45,450 bases of DNA from Planctomycetaceae bacterium (GTDB lineage: Bacteria; Planctomycetota; Planctomycetia; Planctomycetales; Planctomycetaceae), in contig JAKFWA010000117.1 of the NCBI GenBank assembly GCA_021732995.1, forward strand, positions 1 through 45,450, written 5' to 3'. How positions within the stretch are numbered: position 1 is the stretch's first letter; each line of letters begins with the position of its first letter. This document shows positions 9,011-17,785 of this stretch, in pieces. The notes beneath the pieces are model-generated. The model was not told the DNA's origin. It was given only the letters and a program-made list of their open reading frames with translations, and ran no database searches. The translations under genes were made by a program, and so were the position numbers.

Positions 9011-10282
9011 ATGTTGCTCCCCACTCCAGATGGAATGTCCCGCCGTCACTTCATGAGGCACATGGCTGCCGCTGCCGCGACCATTCCAACTCTTGACTTC
9101 ATCGCCCACCTGAACGCTCATGCGGCCACGGCGAAGAAGAATCAAAAAGCCTGCATCCTGATGTGGATGGGTGGTGGACCCCCAACGATCGACATTTGGG
9201 ACCTGAAGCCCGGTTCCAAGAACGGTGGCGAATTCAAGCCGATCGACACGGCCGCGAAGGGTGTGCAGATCAGCGAACACATGCCAAAGACGGCCGCTCA
9301 GTTCGACAACCTGTCGATCGTGCGCTCGATGAGCACTCGCGAAGCCGATCACGGTCGTGGCCGCTACTACATGCATACCGGCTATGTGCCAAACCCCACG
9401 GTTGTGCATCCGGTCTTCGGTTCGGTTGTCAGCCACGAACTGACTGCCAAGCGCAAGGAACTGGAAGTCCCCGGCTTCATCTCCATTGGTGGCGGTGCTG
9501 GCAGCCCCGGCTACCTCGGCCAGATGAACGCTCCGTTCGTTGTGGATAACAACGGCCGCATCCGCAACGCGGATATGGGCGACATCACCCCACAGCGTAT
9601 GGATCAACGCCTCAACATGCTGGGCGTGATCGAGAAGAACTTCATCGACTCGAAGCGCGGCGAATTGCCAGCGTCCCATAAGGACGTGTACTCGAAGGCC
9701 GTCAACCTGATGACTTCGAAGCAGATGGAAGCCTTCCAGGTCGATAAGGAAGACGCCAAGACCAAGGAACTGTACGGCGCGAATCCTTTCGGTCGTAGCC
9801 TGCTCATGGCTCGCCGTCTGGTCGAAGTCGGCGTTCCGTTCATCGAAGTTGAACTCGGCGGCTGGGACCTCCACGCCAACGTCTTCAACACTCTGAAGAC
9901 TCAGCGCCTCCCCACGCTCGACCAAGGTATTGCCGCTTTGACGGCCGACCTGAAGCAACGTGGCATGATCAACGACGTCACCCTGGTGTGGATGGGCGAG
10001 TTCGCTCGTACCCCACGCATCAACCAGGACACCGGTCGCGATCACTGGGCCGCTAGCTGGTCGACCATGATCGGTGGTGGTGGACTGAAGAACGGACAGG
10101 CAGTTGGTGCGACCGACGCTGACGGCATCGCCTGCACGACCAAGACCTACCAACCCGGCGATATCTGGGCCACCGTCGCTCACGCGATGGGTATCCCGAC
10201 GACCATTGTTCATACCTCGAAGAACGGTCGTCCGATGAAGATTGCTAACGGCGGTACCCCGATCGCTGAACTGATCGGCTAA
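9011..10282 (+). CDS. DUF1501 family protein with Tat leader
   Basis: A 423-residue DUF1501 protein, a family with an alkaline-phosphatase/sulfatase-like fold that is greatly expanded in planctomycetes; its substrates are unknown. The leader [17 protein letters not shown] suggests Tat export. Family segments seen are [35 protein letters not shown] and, near the end, [20 protein letters not shown]. The start at 9011 has GAAAGG about 10 nt upstream; an in-frame TTG at 8873 would add 46 residues ahead of the leader and is unlikely. Codon choice is strongly biased to C-ending codons, more so than in neighbours, hinting at high expression. A strong terminator follows, separating it from the sigma-factor gene. 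Such proteins are often encoded beside DUF1549/DUF1553 proteins, as here. Confidence 0.92.
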   Translation: MLLPTPDGMSRRHFMRHMAAAAATIPTLDFIAHLNAHAATAKKNQKACILMWMGGGPPTIDIWDLKPGSKNGGEFKPIDTAAKGVQISEHMPKTAAQFDNLSIVRSMSTREADHGRGRYYMHTGYVPNPTVVHPVFGSVVSHELTAKRKELEVPGFISIGGGAGSPGYLGQMNAPFVVDNNGRIRNADMGDITPQRMDQRLNMLGVIEKNFIDSKRGELPASHKDVYSKAVNLMTSKQMEAFQVDKEDAKTKELYGANPFGRSLLMARRLVEVGVPFIEVELGGWDLHANVFNTLKTQRLPTLDQGIAALTADLKQRGMINDVTLVWMGEFARTPRINQDTGRDHWAASWSTMIGGGGLKNGQAVGATDADGIACTTKTYQPGDIWATVAHAMGIPTTIVHTSKNGRPMKIANGGTPIAELIG

Positions 10283-10314
10283 TCGTTCGCCACAGCAATT
10301 CTGAAATCAGCGTG

Positions 10315-10342
10315 ACGCGGGAGCCAATGGCTCCCGCGTTTC
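10315..10342 (+). terminator. Intrinsic terminator of the DUF1501 gene
   Basis: A perfect 11-bp stem, ACGCGGGAGCC / GGCTCCCGCGT, with a 3-nt loop (AAT) ends in TTT 33 nt after the stop codon. The T tract is short but the stem is very stable. Confidence 0.7.
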
Positions 10343-10431
10343 GTAGGTAGACATGTTTTGGACCGGATCTTCGTTCTGGAAGCTTCCGATTCGTTTCGGG
10401 CACTGCCACCCAACTGGGAAACTTGCTGACC

Positions 10432-10980
10432 GTGTCCTCGGTTCCAGACACCAAAGTGGTTCGCGCGGTGCCGACCGAAGAGTTCGTCCAACTCTTCAGT
10501 CGGAGTCAGCGGAGATTGTTTCTGCATATCCTGGCTCAAGTCAGCAACCCGGCTGATGCCGAGGAAATTCTGCAGGACACCAACGTGGTGATCTGGAGCA
10601 AGTTCGAGCAGTTCCAGCAGGGCACAAACTTCATTGCCTGGTCGTTTCAGATTGCGAACTTTGAAGTCTTGAAGTTTCGCGACAAGCGGCGTTCAAGCCG
10701 CCTGTTCTTCACGGACGAACTGTGCGACGTCATCGCGCGTGAGGCCGAGTCGATGCACGACGACCTCGATCTGCGGCGCGCGGCGTTAAACGAATGCCTG
10801 CAGAAGCTGCGTCCTCAAGATCGTGAACTGATCGAGAATCGTTATGCCCCTGGCAACAAGGGCAAAGGTGTGGCAGAGGATGTTGGTCGGCCGATTAACT
10901 CGGTCTACCAATCCTTCGGACGGATTCGCAAGACGCTTTATGAGTGCGTCAGCCGACGGCTGAAACCGTCAGTGAGGTAG
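10432..10980 (+). CDS. ECF-type sigma-70 factor (Rhodopirellula/Verrucomicrobium type)
   Basis: About 182 residues with region 2 (FVQLFSRSQRRLFLHILAQ; ADAEEILQDTNVVIWSKFEQF; FIAWSFQIANFEVLKFRDK) and region 4 (ALNECLQKLRPQDRELIENRY; VAEDVGRPINSVYQSFGRI RK). The pattern matches the planctomycete/verrucomicrobial ECF group often found next to FecR-like proteins. The downstream gene begins 25 nt later and encodes a membrane protein with such an N-terminus, so the pair is probably one transcript and one regulatory unit. The start is uncertain: GTG 10432 has GGGAA 11 nt upstream, whereas TTG 10423 is too close to that site. Confidence 0.88.
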   Translation: MSSVPDTKVVRAVPTEEFVQLFSRSQRRLFLHILAQVSNPADAEEILQDTNVVIWSKFEQFQQGTNFIAWSFQIANFEVLKFRDKRRSSRLFFTDELCDVIAREAESMHDDLDLRRAALNECLQKLRPQDRELIENRYAPGNKGKGVAEDVGRPINSVYQSFGRIRKTLYECVSRRLKPSVR

Positions 10981-11005
10981 CTGTCCTCGCGACAGAAAGA
11001 GTCTC

Positions 11006-13138
11006 ATGAGTAACTGGAACCAACATCCCGAGCTGGTCGAACTGCTCGAACTGCTGATCGAAGAGCGTCTCTCTTCCGCGCAGTTCGCGCAGTTGGAATC
11101 GCTCGTTCGCAGCGACGCAGCCGCGCGACGGTTCTACATCGAATACATGGACCTGCACGGCACGCTTCATTGGAACACCGCCGCCAGCAGCGACCGCTTC
11201 CTGCCCGAGGAAGTCGACTTCACTTGCGATCTGGCTCCCGCCGAAACCGCCCCGATTGGTCGATCCCGTTACAAGCAACTGGCGATCGCCACTGCGGCTT
11301 TGGGCTTGATCCTCGCGGTCACCGTCACGGTGTTTAACAAGCCACAGAATCAGGTTGCTAAACAGGACAACAACGCTTCGCAGCAAATCGATCCTGCTCC
11401 TCAGAAGAACTCCACAACGCCGAACGATCTGATTGCCAACAGCACGCCCTCGAAGGGTGGCATGTCTGAAGGTGGGCCCGTCGAGCTGAATCCTTCACGC
11501 ACGAATCACACTGACGATCCGAACTCAACCAGCAAGAACGACAACACAGCTTTTGTCGTCCAGACTGATAACAGCAAGCCGTCGAACGCCGCGACTGACA
11601 CTGGGGCTGATGTTGTTGCGTATGTCAATGACCAACTTCGGCAGTCCTGGGATGACAACGAGATCAAGCCGTCGCCCCGCGCTGAGGACTCGGAATGGGT
11701 GCGTCGAGCGTACCTCGACACGGTCGGCCACATTCCAACGGGCGAACAGGTCAAAGCGTTCGTAGCCGACAAGCGAGCTGACAAACGAGCGCGGCTGATC
11801 AATACCTTGCTGGACGACGAAGACTATATCCGCAACTGGACAACGGTGTGGGCCAACCTGCTGATTGGTCGTTCGAACCCGCGTGAAGTGAATCGGGTCG
11901 CGCTGGAAAAATTCCTGCGCAACAGTTTCCGACAGAATCGCGGCTGGGATGATGTCGTCGCGGATGTGATTTCGGCGGAAGGCACTCCTGAAGAGAACGG
12001 TGCCGCCAGCTTCCTGATGGCCCATCTCAACAATGAGGCCGTCCCCGCAACCGCGATTACCGCCAAGCTGTTCCTCTGCCAGCAGATGCAGTGCACTCAA
12101 TGCCACGATCATCCTTTCAATGATCGGCGGCAGGATGAGTTCTGGTCGTTCAACAGCATCTTCAAGGAAGTCAAAGTCATTGACCGTCCGCGAGCGGACA
12201 ATCCCAAGCTCAATGAAAGAGCTCTGGCGAACGTTCGACTCGATGGCCCGACTTTTTATGAGACGCGCAATGGCTTGATGAAGGCTGCGTACCCGCAGTT
12301 TGAAGGCACGCGCATCGCCCCCGAAGGCGAGCAGGATCTGCGAGGCGGGCTGGCCAAGCTGATGTCGGAAGGCGACGCACCGCAGATGGCTCGCGCTTTC
12401 GTCAACCGCATGTGGATGCACTTCCTCGGAGCGGCCTTTACTGCTCAGGTTGACGACATGGGTCCGCATGCTCGCATCAGTCATCCGCAGGTCGTCGATC
12501 GACTCACGCGAGAATTCGTGCGCAGCGGCTACGACGTCAAGCAGTTGATCCGCTGGATCACGCAGTCTGAGCCTTATCAACTCTCGAGTCGCATCACGAG
12601 CGGTAACACCGTTGATGATCCGGCGACCGGCAACGAAGCGCTCTTCAGCCGAGCCTACGTGAAAACGATGACCGTTGAGCAGGTCTTCGATTCGCTCCTC
12701 ATAGCGACTGATGCCCGCGAGTTGTTCGGTTCAACTTGGGAAGCTGTCGAGCAAAAGCGATCTGAGTGGCTGCAACAGTTCGTGATGGCATTCGGCACTG
12801 ATGAGAACGACGAGGCCGACTTGTTCGACGGTTCGATTCCTCAAGCCCTGATGATGATGAACGGCGAACTGGTGCAACTGTCGCTGCAGAACAAACGCGG
12901 CACGTACCTGGAGAAAGTCGCTCACTCGAAGCAGTCGGACGACGCCAAAATCGAAGCGGTGGCACTCGCAACTCTGTCGCGTAAGCCCACTCCGCAGGAA
13001 CTCGCCGCTGTTCGCAAGTTGATTCGCGACCACGTCGGTCAGAAACGCGGCCCGGAAGCTCAAGCTGCCACAACCGCCGGCCTGCAGGACCTGTTCTGGG
13101 CCTACCTCAACTCCAACGAGTTCATCCTGATCCACTAA
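11006..13138 (+). CDS. Membrane-anchored DUF1549/DUF1553 protein with sigma-regulator-like N-terminus
   Basis: A 710-residue protein in four parts. Residues 1-60 resemble the cytoplasmic N-terminus of planctomycetal FecR-like regulators (LVELLELLIEERLSSAQ; SDAAARRFYIEYMDLHGTLHW). Residues about 91-110 form one membrane helix. Residues 111-200 are a low-complexity Asn/Ser/Thr/Pro linker. The rest is DUF1549 (YLDTVGHIPTGEQV; CQQMQCTQCHDHPF, holding a CxxCH at 363-367) and DUF1553 (ARAFVNRMWMHFLG; ISHPQVVDRLTREFV; SEPYQLSSR). The CxxCH could bind haem c. It lies 25 nt after the ECF sigma gene, suggesting the N-terminus controls that sigma factor while the exported part does the DUF1549/1553 work. 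That role is inferred. Confidence 0.88.
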   Translation: MSNWNQHPELVELLELLIEERLSSAQFAQLESLVRSDAAARRFYIEYMDLHGTLHWNTAASSDRFLPEEVDFTCDLAPAETAPIGRSRYKQLAIATAALGLILAVTVTVFNKPQNQVAKQDNNASQQIDPAPQKNSTTPNDLIANSTPSKGGMSEGGPVELNPSRTNHTDDPNSTSKNDNTAFVVQTDNSKPSNAATDTGADVVAYVNDQLRQSWDDNEIKPSPRAEDSEWVRRAYLDTVGHIPTGEQVKAFVADKRADKRARLINTLLDDEDYIRNWTTVWANLLIGRSNPREVNRVALEKFLRNSFRQNRGWDDVVADVISAEGTPEENGAASFLMAHLNNEAVPATAITAKLFLCQQMQCTQCHDHPFNDRRQDEFWSFNSIFKEVKVIDRPRADNPKLNERALANVRLDGPTFYETRNGLMKAAYPQFEGTRIAPEGEQDLRGGLAKLMSEGDAPQMARAFVNRMWMHFLGAAFTAQVDDMGPHARISHPQVVDRLTREFVRSGYDVKQLIRWITQSEPYQLSSRITSGNTVDDPATGNEALFSRAYVKTMTVEQVFDSLLIATDARELFGSTWEAVEQKRSEWLQQFVMAFGTDENDEADLFDGSIPQALMMMNGELVQLSLQNKRGTYLEKVAHSKQSDDAKIEAVALATLSRKPTPQELAAVRKLIRDHVGQKRGPEAQAATTAGLQDLFWAYLNSNEFILIH

Positions 13139-13164
13139 CGCAGACCGAGTGGTTCATCGAGATT

Positions 13165-13213
13165 GTAGGTCGGACAATCCTGTCCGACTGCCGGACAAGA
13201 TTGTCCGGCCTAC
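13165..13213. repeat. 49-bp dispersed palindrome, family B
   Basis: GTAGGTCGGACAATC and GATTGTCCGGCCTAC form the outer arms (one mismatch), and TGTCCGA and CCGGACA fill the interior. Related copies lie at 23896-23941 and, degenerate, at 21234-21272. It sits 27 nt after the DUF1549/1553 gene and may also act as a terminator. Confidence 0.75.
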
Positions 13214-13404
13214 TTGGCGATCCAATTCGGACCTGCGATCTTGAACGTATGACGAGCATCCTTCGTCGACTCGTTGGTCGTATTTGGCAGTGCCTCGAAG
13301 TCGCCTCGCCGCTCGCCTAAACTCCTCGCCTTATACGGGAAGCAGCCAGTTTCGCAGCGGCGCCGGGCGTCTCCGGACGGCGAAACTGTCGATTGAGGAC
13401 GGTG

Positions 13405-14817
13405 ATGGCGAAGGATTTTCTGAAGGACACGCAGGACCAATACGATGTCATCGTGATTGGCAGCGGGCTGGCCGGACTGACCTCAGCCAACATTCTGGCC
13501 CGAGCGGGTCGGTCTGTGTTGCTGCTGGAACATCATTATCAGCTCGGCGGCATGGCCACGTGGTTCAAGCGTCAGAACGGCCACATCTTCGACATCTCGC
13601 TGCATGGCTTTCCGATCGGCATGATCAAGAGCTGCCGTAAGTACTGGACGCAGGAGATCGCCGATTCCATCGTTCAATTGAAGCACATTCGGTTTGAGAA
13701 CCCGCAGTTCTCGCTGGAGACCTCGTTCGACCGCGAAGACTTCACGCGCATCATCACCGAGAAGTTTCAGGTGCCGATGGAAACCGTACAGCGGTTCTTT
13801 GATACCGCTCGCGGCATGAACTTCTTCGACGACCAGGCCAAGACCACGCGTGAACTTTTTCAGGAGTTCTTCCCCGGCCGTGACGACGTTGTGCGGTTGC
13901 TGATGGAACCGATCACGTACGCCAACGGCTCCACGCTGGAAGACCCGGCCATCACGTACGGCATTGTGTTCTCCAACTTCATGAGCAAAGGCGTTTACAC
14001 CTTCCAGGGCGGGACCGACAAGCTGGTCGCGCAGATGAAGGCGGAGATGGAGAAGAACGGCGTCGACATCCGGATTCGCAGCGAAGTGCAGAAGATCGAG
14101 ATCAGTCCGGATCGGCGAGTCACGGGCGTTGTCGTGAACGGCAAGCGAATCGGTTGCCGCAGCATCATCTCGAACGCGAACCTCAAACAGACGATCTTCA
14201 ATCTCGCCGGCCCCGAGAACTTCGATCCGGCATTTGTGGACGAAGCGAAGGCCGTGCGACTCAACACCAGCAGTTGTCAGGTCTATATCGCCCTGAAGCC
14301 CGGTGAGAGTTTCGATCATTGCGGCGATCTGCTGTTCCATTCCGAGCATCGCGGCTTCGACATCGAATCAATTCTCAGTCGCAACGTGAGTAGCCGCACG
14401 TTTTCGTTTTACTATCCCTACACTCGACCGGGGCATGATCGCTACGTCATCGTGTCATCGACGAATGCGCGGTACGAAGATTGGGCCTCGTTGTCTGAGC
14501 CGGATTACGAAGCCGCGAAGCAGGACTTGATTGAAACAACGCTCGATTGCCTGCAGCGCTACGTGCCGAACATCCGCGAGCAGTTGGATCATGCCGAAGC
14601 GTCTACGCCGCGGACGTTCCAGTTCTACACGCGTCACTTGCAAGGCTCGTCCTTCGGTACCAAGTTCGAAGGGCTCGGCGTCAGCAAGAAGCTGCCCGAA
14701 CAAATTCACGGCCTGTTCCATGCGGGCTCGGTCGGCATCATCATGTCCGGCTGGCTGGGCGCGGTGAACTACGGCGTGATCGTCTCCAACGACGTCGACA
14801 AGTTACTCACGACTTAG
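13405..14817 (+). CDS. FAD-dependent phytoene-desaturase-like oxidoreductase
   Basis: A 470-residue flavoenzyme of the phytoene desaturase / carotenoid isomerase / retinol saturase group. The FAD Rossmann motif is [21 protein letters not shown] (about residues 15-35), followed by [10 protein letters not shown]. The C-terminal FAD-contact segment is [22 protein letters not shown]. The mid-protein segment [20 protein letters not shown] is typical of these enzymes. Substrate unknown; a polyisoprenoid is plausible. ATG 13405 was chosen because GAGGA at 13395-13399 is 5 nt upstream; TTG 13393 is an in-frame alternative. There are no other carotenoid or hopanoid genes in the window. It converges with the histidine kinase gene 70 nt downstream. 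Confidence 0.88.
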   Translation: MAKDFLKDTQDQYDVIVIGSGLAGLTSANILARAGRSVLLLEHHYQLGGMATWFKRQNGHIFDISLHGFPIGMIKSCRKYWTQEIADSIVQLKHIRFENPQFSLETSFDREDFTRIITEKFQVPMETVQRFFDTARGMNFFDDQAKTTRELFQEFFPGRDDVVRLLMEPITYANGSTLEDPAITYGIVFSNFMSKGVYTFQGGTDKLVAQMKAEMEKNGVDIRIRSEVQKIEISPDRRVTGVVVNGKRIGCRSIISNANLKQTIFNLAGPENFDPAFVDEAKAVRLNTSSCQVYIALKPGESFDHCGDLLFHSEHRGFDIESILSRNVSSRTFSFYYPYTRPGHDRYVIVSSTNARYEDWASLSEPDYEAAKQDLIETTLDCLQRYVPNIREQLDHAEASTPRTFQFYTRHLQGSSFGTKFEGLGVSKKLPEQIHGLFHAGSVGIIMSGWLGAVNYGVIVSNDVDKLLTT

Positions 14818-14887
14818 TCGAACGCCACCAGTGAGGGTTCGCGGAAGCAAGCCACCCGCTAATCCCTAACCCCCTATTCCCTCGCGC

Positions 14888-15673
14888 TCACGCTGACTTC
14901 CGACCTGTGGCAGCAGCAGCAAGCGGCAGCTTGAGTGTGAACGTCGTGCCCTGGCCGACGGTGCTTTCGACTCGCAGGCGGCCTTTGTGAGATTCGATCA
15001 CGTCGCGACAAAACGACAGCCCCAGACCATTACCGCCCTGCCCGTTCGCGTCGGTCTTCTTGGTCGTGAAGAACGGTTCGAAGATTTTTCGTAATGTCTC
15101 GGCCGGAATGCCCACGCCAGTGTCGCGAATGGAGATCTCACCCATTGTGCTGTCTTCGCTCAATCGCACGCCGATGGTCAGCGCGCCACCGTTCTCCATC
15201 GCCTGCCGCGCGTTGACGATCAGGTTCATCAGTACCTGCTGCAACTGCGAAACGTTCACGGTGCAGACCGGGTTAGCCAGCACGTCCGCCTGCAGGCGAA
15301 TGCGGTGCATCTGCAGGTCTTTCTCCACGAGGATCAGCACGTCCGCCACAACCTGGCCGAGATCAATATCCTCGCGGCGGTCACCCTTCGGACGCGCGTA
15401 GGCCAGCATGCCAGTGGTGATCTTCGACGCGCGCTGACCGGCTGACAGAATACGGTCGAACGCCTTCTCGCGAGTCGCCGCGTCTTTATGACGCAGGCCC
15501 ATCTTCGAGTAGTTGATCACCGTCATGAGGATGTTGTTGAACTCATGCGTGATCGACGCGGCGAGTTGCCCAACCCCGCCCAGCCGTTGTGCCTGAATCA
15601 ATTGAGCCATCAGTTCCGAGTTCTGTTGCTCAAGCTCGCTGACGCGGCGTTGCAGTTCTTCGAGAGAGGACAT
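14888..15673 (-). CDS. Sensor histidine kinase without membrane segment
   Basis: A 261-residue kinase. An N-terminal coiled coil (SLEELQRRVSELEQQNSELM) leads into a HisKA-like H-box, ASITHEFNNILM, with the phospho-accepting His43. The HATPase_c boxes are NLIVNARQAM (N), DTGVGIP (G1), IFEPFFTTK (F) and GGNGLGLSFCRDV (G2). There are no transmembrane or periplasmic parts, so it probably senses a cytoplasmic signal or works with a partner. No response regulator is adjacent. The ATG at 15673 marks the start of the coiled coil; the in-frame extension to 15805 looks non-coding. It is transcribed divergently from the Flp pilin gene. Confidence 0.9.
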   Translation of the reverse strand: MSSLEELQRRVSELEQQNSELMAQLIQAQRLGGVGQLAASITHEFNNILMTVINYSKMGLRHKDAATREKAFDRILSAGQRASKITTGMLAYARPKGDRREDIDLGQVVADVLILVEKDLQMHRIRLQADVLANPVCTVNVSQLQQVLMNLIVNARQAMENGGALTIGVRLSEDSTMGEISIRDTGVGIPAETLRKIFEPFFTTKKTDANGQGGNGLGLSFCRDVIESHKGRLRVESTVGQGTTFTLKLPLAAAATGRKSA

Positions 15674-16099
15674 CGGTTTGCTGGATTCTGGTTGGCAGTG
15701 GTGCCGGCCAAGGACGTCCGCCGGCTGAGTTTGCTTCGATGGCCGAGCCACCGAACTGACGCTCTTCGGATATCGACTCCGCCTGCCGGGGAATCGAGCC
15801 TGCAAACCGCAGAACTGCGATCATCGGGAACTCCGATCGAATCGGTTCTTCCTGCATTGTCGGCACAATTTGAAGCGGCCGTGGCAAACTTTGACGGTCA
15901 GGTTCAGTTCGCAGCCGCCGAACACCAGCAGCGCCTAACAGACACAACCTGACAAACCACCGATATGATATACAAAAATTAATCAAATAACATGGCGCGA
16001 TGCCGCAATCACGCATCTCGACCGGACAATTTGACCTAGTTTTAGGCGTCGCCCGTCCCCTTAAAGCCCATTTGGTCTTCCAGCCCGAGGAGCCGTGTC
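15674..16099. other. 426-nt divergent intergenic region (histidine kinase / pilin)
   Basis: No convincing gene. ORFs across it lack homology and are shadows. An AT-rich patch around 15960-15992, with GATATGATATACAAAAATTA, stands out and probably contains promoter elements for one or both flanking genes. I cannot assign -35 and -10 boxes with confidence. Confidence 0.4.
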
Positions 16100-16273
16100 A
16101 TGTTCCGACTCAAAGCAAGTATTCTGCGTTTTCTCAAATCCGACGACGGTCCGACATCGGTCGAATACTGCGTGATGATCGGATTCATCCTGCTCGTGTG
16201 CATTGCGGCGATCACCAACATCGGCACCACCACCAGCGGCTCCTTCCAGCGGTCGTACGACAACATGAGCTGA
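16100..16273 (+). CDS. Flp/Fap family type IVb pilin
   Basis: A 57-residue protein with the layout of a Flp pilin: a short basic leader (MFRLKASILRFLKSDDG), a predicted prepilin-peptidase cut after Gly17, then PTSVEYCVMIG with the invariant Glu at +5 followed by Tyr, and one hydrophobic helix (about 24-41). GAGGAG lies 7 nt before the ATG. In the Flp (Tad) system such pilins are processed by a TadV-type peptidase and assembled into adhesive fibres. No tad genes are in the window, so this pilin gene is an orphan here. A histidine kinase gene is divergent upstream, and a large hairpin follows 30 nt after the stop. Confidence 0.85.
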   Translation: MFRLKASILRFLKSDDGPTSVEYCVMIGFILLVCIAAITNIGTTTSGSFQRSYDNMS

Positions 16274-16303
16274 GCCGCATAGCGCCGACCCACCGCAACG
16301 ATC

Positions 16304-16365
16304 CGTAGCATGGACGCCCCGTCCGTGCAGCACTGACCACGCACGGACGGGGCGTCCATGCTACG
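16304..16365. terminator. Hairpin with perfect 25-bp arms between convergent genes
   Basis: Arms at 16304-16328 and 16341-16365 are exact reverse complements (25 bp, beginning CGTAGCATGGACGCCCC) around a 12-nt loop. It lies between the convergent pilin gene and the DHOD-like gene, which ends at 16371, so it could terminate both. There is no T tract. It may equally be a member of a dispersed palindrome family. Confidence 0.65.
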
Positions 16366-16370
16366 AGCTT

Positions 16371-17585
16371 TCAACTTCCCGCCAGCTTCCACAGCACGTA
16401 ACCGTCGGTCGGATGAAAGTAGAGTTCATGCAACGCTCGCTGCGTGCGCGAACCTTGTTTCATCCGATAGCAAGCGGCGGACAGTTGAAAGAACGTGTGC
16501 AGTTGAAAGCTGCTCGCGCCGCGCAAGGCGTATTCGCGAGCCAGCCGTCCCGAGTGAATGTCACCGGTGGCCGACCACGGCAGAGGCTGCCAGCCGGTCT
16601 CGTGAGTCAGAGCTTCCAGCGCCCTCAGGATCCGCAGATTGCGGTCGCTCAATTCCGGACCACCGTAAGCCACGCCACGCACGCCATCGAACTCGCGCTG
16701 CGGATTGAACAGTCGGTTCGCAAAGATGAAGAAGTCTGAGCGTGCCTCGCCGGCCGCCGTATGCAGCACACGCAGGATCTCGAGCTGAAACTCATCGTCA
16801 AACATCGCATTGAAGATTTTTTGTCCGACGAGCACTTGCGAGTTCACTTCATCGGCTGCGCGACGAATGAGTCGCGGGATCTCTCTGAGCCATTCCAGAA
16901 TGCGAGCCTTCGCGGCCGAACGGTCACTGCCCGCGAGCGTCGGGCTGAAGTCCTTTTCAATCGGCATCGGACTGGCCGCAGCGTTTCGGTTCCAGGCTTC
17001 CAACAGACGCTGCGTTGTGTAGCGGTATTCGTCAACGCGCCATGTGTCTTCGTTTGGCCCCGGCAGGTGATACTTCACCGACGGCACGATCAGCGTGCCG
17101 GTGCCTGCTGCCAGTTCACGAGCCTGCTGCAGAAGTTCCAGATAGGCGTCGAAAGTCTGCCACCAGCCGCGTCCCTTCCAGGTGATCGTCCAGCCCGCGT
17201 CGCCGAAGGGGGCCGTGATCGGCTCGACGTCCATGCGAGCCTCTTTGATCGCCCAAGCCTGCATCGACTGGCCGCCGCTTTCGTCTTCGGCAATCACGGT
17301 CTTGAGCACAATGAACCCCAGCCCGGCTTCGATGTCCTCACGCACCTGGTTGAGGTTCATCGACAGTTGCCCGGACGCCTTGCCCCAGGGGTTTTTCAAC
17401 CGCAAGCCCGCGTATTCCGCTGCGACATCAAGGCCATATTCTTCGACCAGATAGTCTTCGAGGTTCGCAGGCGAGCCACCATCCGCAAAGCGTTCATAGT
17501 CGCGCAGCACGCGCTGACGAACGTCTTCAGAGACATCCGCGACCCCGTACAGTCGCCTGCCTGATCCCGGTGGCCCGATCAGCAT
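16371..17585 (-). CDS. Dihydroorotate-dehydrogenase-like TIM-barrel protein
   Basis: A 404-residue protein with features of the dihydroorotate dehydrogenase fold: YAGLRLKNPWGKASGQL near residue 59 (first strand and FMN-loop region), GLGFIVLKTV, and C-terminal LPWSATGDIHSGRLAREY and LRGASSFQLHTFF, which match the phosphate-binding GGI and T-rich segments of the barrel. Between them is a large diverged insert. I cannot see a clear catalytic Cys or Ser in the usual context, so the pyrimidine reaction should not be assumed. It may be another flavin-dependent reductase. It is the last gene of a minus-strand series and converges with the pilin gene. Confidence 0.7.
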   Translation of the reverse strand: MLIGPPGSGRRLYGVADVSEDVRQRVLRDYERFADGGSPANLEDYLVEEYGLDVAAEYAGLRLKNPWGKASGQLSMNLNQVREDIEAGLGFIVLKTVIAEDESGGQSMQAWAIKEARMDVEPITAPFGDAGWTITWKGRGWWQTFDAYLELLQQARELAAGTGTLIVPSVKYHLPGPNEDTWRVDEYRYTTQRLLEAWNRNAAASPMPIEKDFSPTLAGSDRSAAKARILEWLREIPRLIRRAADEVNSQVLVGQKIFNAMFDDEFQLEILRVLHTAAGEARSDFFIFANRLFNPQREFDGVRGVAYGGPELSDRNLRILRALEALTHETGWQPLPWSATGDIHSGRLAREYALRGASSFQLHTFFQLSAACYRMKQGSRTQRALHELYFHPTDGYVLWKLAGS

Positions 17586-17670
17586 GCTGCGCCTCGCTAT
17601 GGATCTCGCCTGATAAACCGATGATCGAGGATGTCACAGTTCCTGGTCTCGCTTGGCAAGTCGCAAAGCA

Positions 17671-17707
17671 TCCTGGAGTGCTCCGGCCCAGCCGGAACAC
17701 TCCAGGA
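17671..17707. repeat. 17-bp palindrome with 3-nt loop
   Basis: TCCTGGAGTGCTCCGGC is followed by CCA and its reverse complement with one mismatch. It is intergenic, about 85 nt upstream of the DHOD-like gene on the minus strand. It resembles the other stable intergenic hairpins here but is a different sequence. Confidence 0.6.
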
Positions 17708-17719
17708 TTACAGCTCAGC

Positions 17720-17755
17720 AAACGACAACGCCCCGTCGGAATCGACAGGGCGTTG
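17720..17755 (-). terminator. Intrinsic terminator of the small secreted-protein gene
   Basis: On the minus strand CAACGCCCTGTCG, loop ATTC, then CGACGGGGCGTTG (13 bp, one G-U pair), then TCGTTT. It begins about 30 nt after the stop codon at 17786. Confidence 0.75.
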
Positions 17756-17785
17756 GGTGTTCTCAGCAGGTCTTCATCACGACGA

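Noticed and set aside
11006-13138. Calling the CxxCH of the DUF1549 protein a proven cytochrome
   Set aside because: A single CTQCH within DUF1549 is common in the family and haem attachment is not shown by sequence alone.
15630-16016. 128-codon minus-strand ORF upstream of the histidine kinase
   Set aside because: No homology or ribosome site; it overlaps the kinase start and a likely promoter region.
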